NCBI RefSeq assembly: GCF_000473205.1
Contig: NZ_KI421507.1
Coordinates: 965,934 to 1,029,933 of the forward strand
DNA length: 64,000 bases
Source of the DNA: Pseudophaeobacter arcticus DSM 23566
GTDB taxonomy: Bacteria; Pseudomonadota; Alphaproteobacteria; Rhodobacterales; Rhodobacteraceae
Direction: 5' to 3'
Below the pieces are notes generated by a model, which had not been told where the DNA came from, did not search any database, and was given only the letters and a program-made list of their open reading frames with translations. The number at the start of each line of letters is the position of its first letter. The first letter of the stretch is position 1. Of the stretch, positions 17,905 to 26,806 are shown one piece after another. Both the position numbers and the translations under genes were made by a program.

Positions 17905-19383
17905 TTAGCCCGGCAGCAGCGCAAACCCCTTTGGTGTGAAGGTGACCCTATGGCCGCTGTTGATCTCGTCGCGGAAAAAATGAGCCAAACATTGCAGGGC
18001 CTTGACCTGGCCATGGGCAGCAAAGCGGCGCGGCGAGGTGATGCGGGCATTGTTGTCAAACCCTTGGCAGGCATGGGCCCAGATCAGCGGGTGCAGCTCG
18101 TGCAGGTGACTGCGCACCAGCCAGCGGGCCGCTTTTGAGATCTCCATCCGGTTGTGATCCGCCGACGGGTTGATCCCCAGCCCATTGGGCAGGGTGACGG
18201 CGCAATAGGCCGCAAACAGGTTGATCATTTCCTGGCTTGGATCGGCGCAGAGAATATCCTGCAACCCATCCAAAAAGAATTTGGCATCAACACGGGCGCA
18301 GGCCTGATCGTCGATGGTCATGGCGTCAAAATAGACCCAAGTATAGCCGCCAGCGCCCCACTGATGTTGGGTGCGCGCTGCGGTGCGACGGGCCTCTAGC
18401 TCAAGCGCCGCATAAGATCCATTTGCGCGGGGCAGCATCTGGGCGCCAAGAGCACGCATTGGCCGTGGGTTGTCCGGGGCCTGATCAATCAGGGCGCCAT
18501 AGGCATCTGCAACCTGCAGGGTATCGGCACATTGCCCGGCAAACAGCGCGCATTGAGCGGCCGACAAAAAGGCGCTGTCGCGGCTTTGATCCTTGAGCGG
18601 TGCCAGCAGCGTTGTGGCGCGCTCAAAATGCGCATTGGAGCGGCGCATCTGCGCTTCCCGTTTGGCTTTGCCTGCGGATTCGTCAGCGGCTGCGGCACGC
18701 CAGGTCCAGGCGATATCGATATGGGCCAGGGCGACAATTGCCGTCAGGTAGATGTCCCTTGGATGGTCGCGCCGCAGGCTTTCCAGCGCCATGACCCCCT
18801 CAATGAGGATTGGGTTTTCGCCAGATTTCTTGCCAGCAGATTTTTGTCCACCGATGTCTTTGGCGCCCGTTCTTGTAGTGGTTGCGGCTGACTTGTCATT
18901 TCGGTCTTGCAGTGCATGTTCCACTGCATTCACCACATCAGAACGGGCGCCATAGGCCAGAAGGTCCGCTTCGGGCAGACCGCTGCTGGTGCGGCTCTGG
19001 GCTTTGTCTGCGTCGCGGATCAGCTGTGACAGGTCGGACCAGCGCTCTTGCCGCGCCAGGAACTGACCTTTGTCCTGCAGGTTTTGACGGCTCTGACTGT
19101 CGGGACAATCGCTTAGGGTTGGGATCAGCAGCTTGGCTGCTAAGCCTTCCAGATCCTGTTCCACTGTCGTCTCAGATGTCGCCTCGGATATTGTCTCGGA
19201 CTGGTGGAGTGTCTTTGCAACGGGGGCAGCGGCTGTTTGATCACCAGCGTCTGCCAGGGGCACCTGCGTGGCGTCAGCGCCTGAGCTGGAGGTTACACCC
19301 GAAAGTCCGGCTGCAATCCAGGCGGGAAACTCCTTGTGCAGTCGGGAGAGGTGCATCCACATTTGGTTTTGAGGTCTGAGCAT
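17905..19383 (-). CDS. uncharacterised protein, TPR-like helical (492 aa)
   Basis: No family is recognised. The first 80 residues (MLRPQNQMWMHLSRLHKEFPAWIAAGLSG and a Ser/Thr/Ala-rich part) are followed by a long helical region with Ala-rich helix pairs such as YLTAIVALAHIDIAWTWRAAA and SAAQCALFAGQCADTLQVADAYGALI, which suggests tetratricopeptide-like repeats. A disordered Gly/Lys insert (GAKDIGGQKSAGKKSG) sits near residue 175. The C-terminal half holds WGAGGYTWVYFDAM and NGLGINPSADHNRMEISKAARWLVRSHLHELHPLIWAHACQG, which look like a conserved folded core. No signal peptide or membrane segment is evident. The ATG at 19383 follows GCAGGAA. It is a single-gene unit, convergent with tex. Confidence 0.75.
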   Translation of the reverse strand: MLRPQNQMWMHLSRLHKEFPAWIAAGLSGVTSSSGADATQVPLADAGDQTAAAPVAKTLHQSETISEATSETTVEQDLEGLAAKLLIPTLSDCPDSQSRQNLQDKGQFLARQERWSDLSQLIRDADKAQSRTSSGLPEADLLAYGARSDVVNAVEHALQDRNDKSAATTTRTGAKDIGGQKSAGKKSGENPILIEGVMALESLRRDHPRDIYLTAIVALAHIDIAWTWRAAAADESAGKAKREAQMRRSNAHFERATTLLAPLKDQSRDSAFLSAAQCALFAGQCADTLQVADAYGALIDQAPDNPRPMRALGAQMLPRANGSYAALELEARRTAARTQHQWGAGGYTWVYFDAMTIDDQACARVDAKFFLDGLQDILCADPSQEMINLFAAYCAVTLPNGLGINPSADHNRMEISKAARWLVRSHLHELHPLIWAHACQGFDNNARITSPRRFAAHGQVKALQCLAHFFRDEINSGHRVTFTPKGFALLPG

Positions 19384-19543
19384 TCAAATTCCTGCAGGTT
19401 GGCAGCTTGTCCGGTAGGGCTCAAAATGATTGTGCAATGCGGCGCAATCGTGGCAGCGATAGGGTTATTACCGTTAAGAATTGGGAAATGGCATGGCAAA
19501 GTGGCCTTGCGTGCTGGCAGGCTGGCCTGGCCTGCGGGTCAGG

Positions 19544-20029
19544 CTATAAAACCGTGAAGTGGTGGCGCTGGCTGGGGATGCCGCGCGCCGATAGCGCCTC
19601 TTCCAGTTGCTCTACCGGGGGGAGAACATGCTGTGGCATCCGTAGTTTTTGGCCATCTTCCAGGATGAGCGTTGCGCGAAAGGACAGATCCCACCGCCGG
19701 TCAAGCCGCAGCAAAGAGACTTTGGCCAGCGGTACAGCCGTGTTGCCGGTTGCCGTGAACCAGCAGATCTGATCCGCCGTCAGCGCGAGCCGCGACATGG
19801 GGTTGCGCCAGAGTTCCCAGAGGCCCGGCAGCGTCGGCAGGGCCAGAACGGCAAGGAGCCAGGCCGAAATTTCCAATGCAACCCCGCCAAAAATCAGGGC
19901 CGCCAGCCACAGGAAAACGGCGCTGGCCAAGGCCCAGCTGCGCCCGCGACGCTGAAAATGGAGCGGTGTCGGGGGCGCAGCGGTCGGGTGATCTCTGCCT
20001 GCCTGATCTGGGGGGATCTGGTCAGGCAT
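19544..20029 (-). CDS. membrane protein with PH-like C-terminal domain
   Basis: A 161-residue protein with a proline-rich N-terminus ([14 protein letters not shown]), two adjacent transmembrane helices (about 35-75: [22 protein letters not shown] and [19 protein letters not shown]) and a cytosolic C-terminal domain of about 85 residues. That domain ([34 protein letters not shown]...) resembles bacterial PH-like domains. The ATG at 20029 overlaps the pepN stop by eight bases (ATGCCTGA), implying translational coupling; a start 24 bases upstream is possible. Function is unknown. Confidence 0.8.
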   Translation of the reverse strand: MPDQIPPDQAGRDHPTAAPPTPLHFQRRGRSWALASAVFLWLAALIFGGVALEISAWLLAVLALPTLPGLWELWRNPMSRLALTADQICWFTATGNTAVPLAKVSLLRLDRRWDLSFRATLILEDGQKLRMPQHVLPPVEQLEEALSARGIPSQRHHFTVL

Positions 20030-22586
20030 CCAGAATTCGGCTGACCATTTCATTGGTGTCGCGGCTCAACCCCTGGGTGTCCTTGATCCGCTGCAGCTGG
20101 TTGCGGATCAGGGTCTGACGGGGGGCGTCGTAGCGCTTCCAGGTCTGGAAGGCTGTGCACATCCGGGCGGTGGTCTGCGGATTGAGGCCGTCCAGCGCGA
20201 TCAGCTTGTCTGCCAAGAGTTGATAGCCTGCGCCGCTGGCATGGTGAAACCCTGCGTGGCTGCCAGCCAGTGCACCCATCACCGCCCGGAAGCGATTGGG
20301 GTTCTTCAGGGTGAACAGCGGGTGCTCTGTCAGTTCAGATGCGATCCGCGCGGTTGCCTCTGGTGCGGCGGCAGCGACCTGCAGGGCAAACCATTTGTCC
20401 ATTACCAGCCGGTCATCCTGCCATTGCTGATAAAAGGCCTGCGATTGTTCGGTGCCTTTCTCGGCGGTCAGCAAGGCGGCAAGGGCCGCATATTGCTGGG
20501 TCATATTGTCGGCGGCGTCATACTGGCGGCAGGCCTGGTCGCCGCCATCAAGACGCGTGAGCAGGGAGAGAATACGCCCGTTCAAAGCGCGCTTGCCGGC
20601 GCTCACCGCATCGGGCTGATAGGGGCCTTGCACGGTGGTATCGGCATAGAGCCGCGGCAGGCTGTCGGCCAGTTGCTGCGCCAGAGTCTGGGTCAAGGTC
20701 TCGGCTGCGTCATAGATTTTTTGCGGATCGGGCAGGTGACCGCGCTCATGCAGGCTCTGGGCGATGTCGGACTGGCTGGGCGGTTGCAGGATCAGTGCCC
20801 GGAAGGCCGGATCAATGCTGTCGTCGCGCACCAGCTTTTGCAGCGCATCCAGATAGGATGCATCCGGGGCCGCACCCGTCAGTACCATGGCGATGCGGGC
20901 CTCGCGGGCCAGGGCATTGCCGGCCTCCCAGCGGTTGAACAGATCGCTGTCATGGGCCAGCAAAAAGGCGCGCTCTGCGTTGCTGGTGTCGCGCTCCAGA
21001 ATGACGGGGGCCGAAAACTCGCGCAGGATCGAGGGCACGGGTTTGCTGGCCAGCCCTTCAAAGGTAAAGCTCTGCTTGGCTTGGGTCATTTCCAGCACGG
21101 TGGTTGGCTGCACCTCATCGCCATTGCCATTCAAAAGCCCGACGGCAATTGGAATGACGCGGGGATCTTTGTGCGCCTGACCCGGTGTTGGCGCCGTGTT
21201 TTGCTCGAAGGTCAGGGTATAGGTGCCATCCGCAAAGCTTTCCGCCACTTTCAGACGCGGCGTGCCTGCCTGGGCATACCAGAGTTTAAATTGCGTCAGA
21301 TCACGGCCGGTGCTGTCCGCAAAGACCTGGAGCCAGTCCTCAATGGTGCAGGCCTGACCGTCATGGCGATCAAAGTACAGATCCACGGCCTTGCGATAGG
21401 CTTCATCCCCCACCAGACGTTTCAGCATACCGATGATTTCGGCGCCTTTCTCGTAGATGGTGGCGGTGTAGAAGTTATTGATTTCCTGGAACTCTTCGGG
21501 TCGTACCGGATGGGACAGCGGACCCTGGTCTTCGGGGAATTGGCGGGCGCGCAGGTCAATCACATCAGAGATCCGCTTGACCGAGGCAGAGCGCATGTCG
21601 GCGGTGAACTGGGCGTCACGGAACACCGTCAGCCCCTCTTTGAGGCAGAGCTGGAACCAGTCGCGGCAGGTGATGCGGTTGCCGGTCCAGTTATGGAAAT
21701 ACTCATGGGCAATGATCGCCTCGATGCGTTCAAAATTGGCATCCGTCGAGGTCTCGGGGCTGGCCAGCACGCAGGAGGAGTTGAAGACGTTCAGGCCTTT
21801 GTTCTCCATCGCGCCCATGTTGAAATCATCCACCGCAACGATGTTGAAGATATCAAGGTCATATTCGCGGCCATAGGCGTCTTCGTCCCAGGCCATGGAT
21901 TTTTTCAGGGCTTCCATGCCAAAGGCACATTTGTCCTCGTCACCGGGACGGACCCAGATGTTCAGCTCGACCTCTTTGCCGGACCGGGTGGTGAATGTAT
22001 CGGGGTGGTTGACCAGATCGCCGGCCACCAGCGCAAAAAGATAGGCGGGTTTGGGCCAGGGGTCGTGCCATTCGGCCTGGCCCTGTGATTGCAAGACGGG
22101 GTTGCCGTTGGACAGCAGCACCGCCTCATTGCCCTCGATGCGCACCGTAAAGGTGGACATCACGTCTGGGCGGTCGGGGTAATAGGTGATTTTGCGAAAG
22201 CCCTCGGCCTCACACTGGGTGCAATACATGCCACCGGACATATAAAGCCCCTCAAGCGCCGTATTTGCCGCCGGATCAATCTCGACCTCGGCCTCCCACA
22301 GGAAGGGCTCTGCAGGGGTGTCGCAGGTCAATCCCTCGGCAGTGATCTCTGGGGAGACCTCAACACCGTCGATCTTGGCAGAGATCAGTTTCAGTTTCTC
22401 GCCATGCAGGAAAAACCGTGGATCAGCAGCATCCTGTTTGGGGGTAAAGCGGATCTGGCTCAGCACGCGGGTGGCATGGGGGGCCAGCCGGAAGGTCAGC
22501 GCGACGCTCTCTACCACAAAGCCAAAGGGGGTATAGTCCTTGAGATAAAAGGTTTCTGCTTTGGCCTGGGCTGATTGGCTGGTCAT
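20022..22586 (-). CDS. pepN: aminopeptidase N (M1 family)
   Basis: An 854-residue zinc aminopeptidase with broad N-terminal specificity, cytosolic as in E. coli PepN. The exopeptidase motif [12 protein letters not shown] precedes the zinc site H294-E295-YF-H298 with the third ligand, E317, in [11 protein letters not shown]. An N-terminal beta domain ([16 protein letters not shown]), a catalytic tyrosine region ([12 protein letters not shown] here as [17 protein letters not shown]) and a C-terminal helical domain match the family, and the length is normal. The stop codon overlaps the start of the following membrane protein gene. It is divergent from malate synthase G. Confidence 0.97.
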   Translation of the reverse strand: MTSQSAQAKAETFYLKDYTPFGFVVESVALTFRLAPHATRVLSQIRFTPKQDAADPRFFLHGEKLKLISAKIDGVEVSPEITAEGLTCDTPAEPFLWEAEVEIDPAANTALEGLYMSGGMYCTQCEAEGFRKITYYPDRPDVMSTFTVRIEGNEAVLLSNGNPVLQSQGQAEWHDPWPKPAYLFALVAGDLVNHPDTFTTRSGKEVELNIWVRPGDEDKCAFGMEALKKSMAWDEDAYGREYDLDIFNIVAVDDFNMGAMENKGLNVFNSSCVLASPETSTDANFERIEAIIAHEYFHNWTGNRITCRDWFQLCLKEGLTVFRDAQFTADMRSASVKRISDVIDLRARQFPEDQGPLSHPVRPEEFQEINNFYTATIYEKGAEIIGMLKRLVGDEAYRKAVDLYFDRHDGQACTIEDWLQVFADSTGRDLTQFKLWYAQAGTPRLKVAESFADGTYTLTFEQNTAPTPGQAHKDPRVIPIAVGLLNGNGDEVQPTTVLEMTQAKQSFTFEGLASKPVPSILREFSAPVILERDTSNAERAFLLAHDSDLFNRWEAGNALAREARIAMVLTGAAPDASYLDALQKLVRDDSIDPAFRALILQPPSQSDIAQSLHERGHLPDPQKIYDAAETLTQTLAQQLADSLPRLYADTTVQGPYQPDAVSAGKRALNGRILSLLTRLDGGDQACRQYDAADNMTQQYAALAALLTAEKGTEQSQAFYQQWQDDRLVMDKWFALQVAAAAPEATARIASELTEHPLFTLKNPNRFRAVMGALAGSHAGFHHASGAGYQLLADKLIALDGLNPQTTARMCTAFQTWKRYDAPRQTLIRNQLQRIKDTQGLSRDTNEMVSRILDA

Positions 22587-22784
22587 CTTGCTGTCCTCGT
22601 CTCACCGCGACCAGGGGCTGGGCCGGGGATTTGTTGCTTTTGGTTGTTCTAGTGGTAGGCAATGGCGCAGAGCCGGGCAAGCGCATGACGCGAAAAAGGC
22701 GAGCAAATCCGCAGCGTATTTACCTGTTCTTTTTGAAGTGTCAGGCGATTTGCTGTGAAAATTTGAAGCAGCCTCGTGTAAATT

Positions 22785-22801
22785 GGTAAAGTTATATTAC
22801 C
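22785..22801 (+). promoter_or_regulatory. inverted repeat upstream of malate synthase G
   Basis: GGTAA-AGTTATA-TTACC forms a perfect 5-bp inverted repeat in an AT-rich stretch 73 bases before the glcB start. Spacing and sequence resemble GntR/FadR-type half sites (GGT...ACC), which would fit acetate or glycolate control. The operator role is inferred. Confidence 0.45.
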
Positions 22802-22873
22802 GCCTCTGTTGCTGATAAGAAACTTTTCCTGTATCGGGGAAACAGGATCGACAATCGGTGAAGGAGAAGGTCA

Positions 22874-25006
22874 ATGAGCCAGAGGCGCACGATCGAGGGG
22901 ATGCAGGTTGCAAACCATTTGGCGGAGTTCATTGAAAGCAAGGCTTTGCCAGGCACCGGAGTGTCGGCGGCGGCCTTCTGGGCCGGGCTGTCCGGGCTGG
23001 TCAATGGCATGGGCGACGAGAACCGCGCTCTGCTGGCCAAACGCGCCGATTTGCAGGGGCAGATTGATGCCTGGCATGTGGCCAACCGTGGTGCGCCGCA
23101 GGATGCCGCAGGTTATGAAGCCTTCTTGCGTCAGATTGGCTATCTCTTACCCGAAGGCGATGATTTTGAGATCGAGACGGAAAATGTCGACGCCGAGATC
23201 GCCTTTACCCCTGGTCCACAGCTGGTGGTGCCGATCACCAATGCCCGCTTTGCGCTGAACGCGGCCAATGCCCGCTGGGGCTCGCTTTATGATGCGCTTT
23301 ATGGCACCGATGCCATGGGCGATCTGCCACAGGGCGGTGGCTATGATGCGGCGCGCGGGGCCCGGGTGATTGCCTGGGGGCGCAGTTTCCTGGATGAGAC
23401 CTTCCCGCTGCAAGGCGGCTCCTGGAGCGATATCACCGGCCTGGCCGTTGCTGAGGGGACTTTGGTGCCCGCGCTCAAGGAGGCCACCCAGTTTGCCGGT
23501 CACGTAGGTGACGCCACTGCCCCGACGCGGGTTTTGCTGAAAAACAACGGTTTACATGCGGTGATCGAGGTGGACGCGGCAGGCAATATCGGTGCCTCTG
23601 ATGCCGCCGGGATCAATGACATCACGCTTGAATCCGCACTCTCCACCATCATGGACTGCGAAGATTCGGTGGCCTGTGTCGATGCCGAAGACAAGGTGGT
23701 TGCCTATTCAAACTGGCTGGGTCTGATGAAACGCGATCTGGCCGAGGAGGTCAGCAAAGGCGGCAAAACCTTCACCCGTGTCTTGAATGCGGACCTCGAC
23801 TACACCAGCGCCGCCGGAGAGGCCGCCAGCCTCAAGGGGCGCTCCTTGCTGCTGGTGCGCAATGTTGGCCACCTGATGACCAACCCGGCCGTTCTGGACA
23901 GCGAAGGCCGCGAGGCGGGCGAAGGCCTGCTGGATGCGATGATCACCGTGATGATCGCCATGCATGACCTGCAGGCAGAGGGGGGCAACTCGCTCAAAGG
24001 TTCGGTTTATGTGGTCAAGCCCAAGATGCACGGCCCCGAAGAGGTTGATTTTGCCTGCCGCATCTTTGATCAGGTTGAGGCCGCGCTGGGCCTGCCGGCC
24101 AATACCGTCAAGATCGGCATCATGGATGAAGAGCGCCGCACCTCGGTCAATCTGAAGGAATGTATCCGCGCCGCCAAATCCCGCGTGGCCTTTATCAACA
24201 CCGGCTTCCTGGACCGCACCGGGGATGAGATCCATACCTCGATGGAAGCAGGGGCGATGCTGCCCAAGGGCGAGATGAAAAACACGCCCTGGATTGCCTC
24301 CTACGAGGATCGCAACGTCGATATCGGTCTGGTCTGTGGTCTTAAGGGGCGCGCCCAGATTGGCAAGGGCATGTGGGCGATGCCGGACCTGATGGGGGAC
24401 ATGCTGGCCGCCAAGATCGGCCATCCAAAGGCGGGCGCGACCTGCGCCTGGGTGCCGTCGCCAACCGCCGCAACCCTACATGCCACCCACTATCACCAGT
24501 TTGATGTGCTGGCGCATCAGGATGCGCTGCGTGCGGCGGGCCCACGTGGCACGCTGACTGATCTGCTGGATATTCCGGTGATGCAGGGGCAGAATCTGTC
24601 GGATGAACAAATCACCCGCGAGATTGAAAACAACGCCCAGGGTATTCTGGGCTATGTGGTGCGCTGGGTTGATCAGGGCGTTGGCTGTTCCAAAGTGCCT
24701 GACATCAACAATGTCGGCCTGATGGAAGACCGCGCCACCTGCCGGATCTCCAGCCAGGCCCTGGCCAATTGGCTGCACCACGAGGTGGTGAGCGAACAGC
24801 AGGTGATGGCAGCCATGCAAAAGATGGCCGCCGTGGTGGACCAGCAAAACGCCGGGGATGCCAGCTATCGGCCCATGGCGCCCGGCTTTGACGGCATTGC
24901 CTTCCAGGCCGCCTGTGATCTGGTCTTCAAGGGGCGTATCCAACCCTCGGGCTATACCGAGCCGGTGCTGCATGCCCGCCGCCTTGAGCTCAAGGCGGTC
25001 GGCTAA
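22874..25006 (+). CDS. glcB: malate synthase G
   Basis: A 710-residue monomeric enzyme condensing glyoxylate with acetyl-CoA to malate, the last step of the glyoxylate shunt and glycolate use. Family features include [16 protein letters not shown], the [18 protein letters not shown] block with acidic metal ligands, [31 protein letters not shown] and a C-terminal [25 protein letters not shown] block. It is long, like the G isoform, not the shorter A isoform. The ATG at 22874 follows GGAGAAGG. A hairpin and the glcG-like gene follow; no isocitrate lyase is in the window. Confidence 0.97.
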   Translation: MSQRRTIEGMQVANHLAEFIESKALPGTGVSAAAFWAGLSGLVNGMGDENRALLAKRADLQGQIDAWHVANRGAPQDAAGYEAFLRQIGYLLPEGDDFEIETENVDAEIAFTPGPQLVVPITNARFALNAANARWGSLYDALYGTDAMGDLPQGGGYDAARGARVIAWGRSFLDETFPLQGGSWSDITGLAVAEGTLVPALKEATQFAGHVGDATAPTRVLLKNNGLHAVIEVDAAGNIGASDAAGINDITLESALSTIMDCEDSVACVDAEDKVVAYSNWLGLMKRDLAEEVSKGGKTFTRVLNADLDYTSAAGEAASLKGRSLLLVRNVGHLMTNPAVLDSEGREAGEGLLDAMITVMIAMHDLQAEGGNSLKGSVYVVKPKMHGPEEVDFACRIFDQVEAALGLPANTVKIGIMDEERRTSVNLKECIRAAKSRVAFINTGFLDRTGDEIHTSMEAGAMLPKGEMKNTPWIASYEDRNVDIGLVCGLKGRAQIGKGMWAMPDLMGDMLAAKIGHPKAGATCAWVPSPTAATLHATHYHQFDVLAHQDALRAAGPRGTLTDLLDIPVMQGQNLSDEQITREIENNAQGILGYVVRWVDQGVGCSKVPDINNVGLMEDRATCRISSQALANWLHHEVVSEQQVMAAMQKMAAVVDQQNAGDASYRPMAPGFDGIAFQAACDLVFKGRIQPSGYTEPVLHARRLELKAVG

Positions 25007-25024
25007 CGCAGCCATAGAGACGGG

Positions 25025-25049
25025 GGGCAGGGCGCGGTCCTGCCCTTTT
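25025..25049 (+). terminator. hairpin between glcB and the glcG-like gene
   Basis: GGGCAGG-GCGCGGT-CCTGCCC followed by TTTT lies in the 78-bp gap. It looks like an intrinsic terminator or attenuator that would reduce read-through into the downstream gene. Confidence 0.75.
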
Positions 25050-25084
25050 CCCTTATTCTTGATCCTGACCAAAAGGACGCGACC

Positions 25085-25510
25085 ATGACAATTTCTCTGC
25101 AATCCGCCCGGACCATTATCGACACAGCCCTGGCCAAAGGCCATGAGATGGGGTTGAAACCTCTTTCTGCCGTGGTGCTGGATGGCGGCGGCCATGTGCA
25201 GGCCTTTGCCCGCGAAGACGGTGCGGCGCCGGGGCGCTTTGCCATCGCCCATGGTAAGGCCTATGGCGCGGTGATGCTGGGCATGGCGGGCACTGCGCAG
25301 ATGGCGCGGGCCGAAGCGCAGGCCTATTTCATGGCGGCGGTGAATGGCGTCTATGGTGGTCAGGTGATCCCCGTGCCCGGTGGTGTGTTGCTGCGCGATG
25401 ACAGCGGCGCGGTCATTGGTGCCGTTGGCGTCACTGGCGATACCTCTGACAATGACGCGATTGCTGCCATGGCGGGGATCGAGGCGGCAGGGCTGATTGG
25501 CGAGATCTGA
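25085..25510 (+). CDS. GlcG/HbpS-like heme-binding family protein
   Basis: A 141-residue protein of the GlcG/HbpS (DUF336) family: ISLQSARTIIDTALAKGHEMGLKPLSAVVLDGGGHVQAFAREDGA, then AIAHGKAYGAVMLGM and the C-terminal glycine-rich VPGGVLLRDDSGAVIGAVGVTGDTSDNDAIAA. This is the canonical pattern and length. GlcG is encoded in glycolate operons and its precise role is unsettled; the position behind malate synthase G supports a link to glyoxylate metabolism. The ATG at 25085 follows AAAAGGACGCGACC. Confidence 0.92.
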   Translation: MTISLQSARTIIDTALAKGHEMGLKPLSAVVLDGGGHVQAFAREDGAAPGRFAIAHGKAYGAVMLGMAGTAQMARAEAQAYFMAAVNGVYGGQVIPVPGGVLLRDDSGAVIGAVGVTGDTSDNDAIAAMAGIEAAGLIGEI

Positions 25511-25539
25511 TCTGCCGGAAAATCGCTACCTCTCTGGGG

Positions 25540-25566
25540 GACGTCGCGGCTTGCGGCGTCCTTTTT
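25540..25566 (+). terminator. intrinsic terminator after the glcG-like gene
   Basis: GACGTCGC-GGCTT-GCGGCGTC (8-bp stem with one G-T pair) followed by CTTTTT, 30 bases past the stop. Confidence 0.85.
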
Positions 25567-25740
25567 GGTTTTTGGCTTCTCTATTGTTTCCGATCTGCCC
25601 TGTTTTGTCGCGAAACCTGCCAGTGACGCAACGACGTGCAGAATTGAACAGCAGCCTGCGCGCCTGCCGATGGCTTGGGTGGTTGCGGGATCCGGGGGGA
25701 GGCCTTAGCCTTGTTTTGTCCTCTCGCATTCGGAGTCCCC

Positions 25741-26523
25741 ATGGCGCGTCCCAAAGTTGGCATTATCGGCAATTCCTATCTGCTCAACGATCAATACCCG
25801 GCACATGCTGGCGGCACGATGAATTCCGAGGCCGTGGCCGAGGTTGCCGGCTGTATGCCGCTGCTGATCCCGTCGGACCCGCGGTTCCTATCGGTCGAGG
25901 AGCTGTTGGAAAGCTTTGACGGATTTTTGCTCACCGGGGGGCGGCCAAATGTGCACCCCAATGAATATGGTGAGGCAGAGACCGAGGCACATGGGGCCTT
26001 TGATCGGGCGCGGGACGCAATTGTGTTGCCGCTGGTGCGGGCCTGCGTTGAACGTGGTCAGCCCTTTCTGGGGATTTGCCGTGGCTTTCAGGAGGTCAAT
26101 GTGGCCATGGGCGGCACGCTGTACCCTGAGATCCGGGACCTGCCCGGGCGGATGAACCACCGGATGCCCCCCGATGGCACCCTGGAAGAGAAATTTGCGC
26201 TGCGGCACCCGGTGAAAATGACCCCCGGTGGTGTCTTTAGCGGCGTGTTTGGCGCCGATGAGGTGATGACCAACAGCCTGCATGGGCAGGGCATCAAAAC
26301 GCCGGGGGCGCGTATCATGATCGACGGGGAAGCCCCGGATGGCACGCCCGAGGCGATCTATGTCCGCGACGCGCCCGGTTTTACCCTGGCGGTGCAGTGG
26401 CACCCGGAGTGGGACGCCAACAATGACCCGGTCTCCAGGCCGCTGTTTCAGGCCTTTGGCGCAGCGGTCCATGCCTGGGCCAATGGCCCCCATGAGGTCG
26501 GCGGGCTACAGGAAACAGCCTGA
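25741..26523 (+). CDS. class I glutamine-amidotransferase-type hydrolase (gamma-Glu-GABA hydrolase family)
   Basis: A 260-residue cytosolic peptidase C26 family enzyme related to PuuD, which cleaves gamma-glutamyl amide bonds such as gamma-glutamyl-GABA. The nucleophile elbow FLGICRGFQEVNVAMGGTLYPEI and the C-terminal histidine/glutamate in AVQWHPEW form the Cys-His-Glu triad. The GFLLTGGRPNVHP block forms the oxyanion region. The ATG at 25741 follows GGAG; the upstream open frame is not conserved-looking. No polyamine genes flank it, so the substrate is not known. Confidence 0.9.
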   Translation: MARPKVGIIGNSYLLNDQYPAHAGGTMNSEAVAEVAGCMPLLIPSDPRFLSVEELLESFDGFLLTGGRPNVHPNEYGEAETEAHGAFDRARDAIVLPLVRACVERGQPFLGICRGFQEVNVAMGGTLYPEIRDLPGRMNHRMPPDGTLEEKFALRHPVKMTPGGVFSGVFGADEVMTNSLHGQGIKTPGARIMIDGEAPDGTPEAIYVRDAPGFTLAVQWHPEWDANNDPVSRPLFQAFGAAVHAWANGPHEVGGLQETA

Positions 26524-26741
26524 TGAGTGATCTGCCACCACAGGCCTGACCAACTCTGTCACCATGGGAACTCTCAGCGGTATGCATCCGCTCGCGCGCG
26601 GCTGCCATGGTGCCATGCGGGGACAGAGCTGTGACGCCTGGGCGCCAGTACGGTCAGTAAGGCAAGATCAGTAAAGTCAGGGTGCAGGCACTCTCTGCGC
26701 TGCTGCGGTTTGAGCGCGACGTGAGCAGTCTTGATCAAGCT

Positions 26742-26787
26742 GCCAAAGCCCCCCACCGATGTGTTCTTGGCGGGGGGGGGCTTTGGC
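26742..26787 (-). terminator. long inverted repeat between convergent genes
   Basis: GCCAAAGCCCCCC (26742-26754) and GGGGGGCTTTGGC (26775-26787) form a perfect 13-bp stem with a 20-base loop. It lies 19 bases past the stop of the minus-strand molybdenum hydroxylase and 218 bases past the plus-strand hydrolase. There is no T tract; it is likely a bidirectional terminator or 3'-end stabiliser. The remaining 215 bases of this gap show nothing else. Confidence 0.7.
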
Positions 26788-26806
26788 GGTGCCTTGGCTG
26801 GTGACC

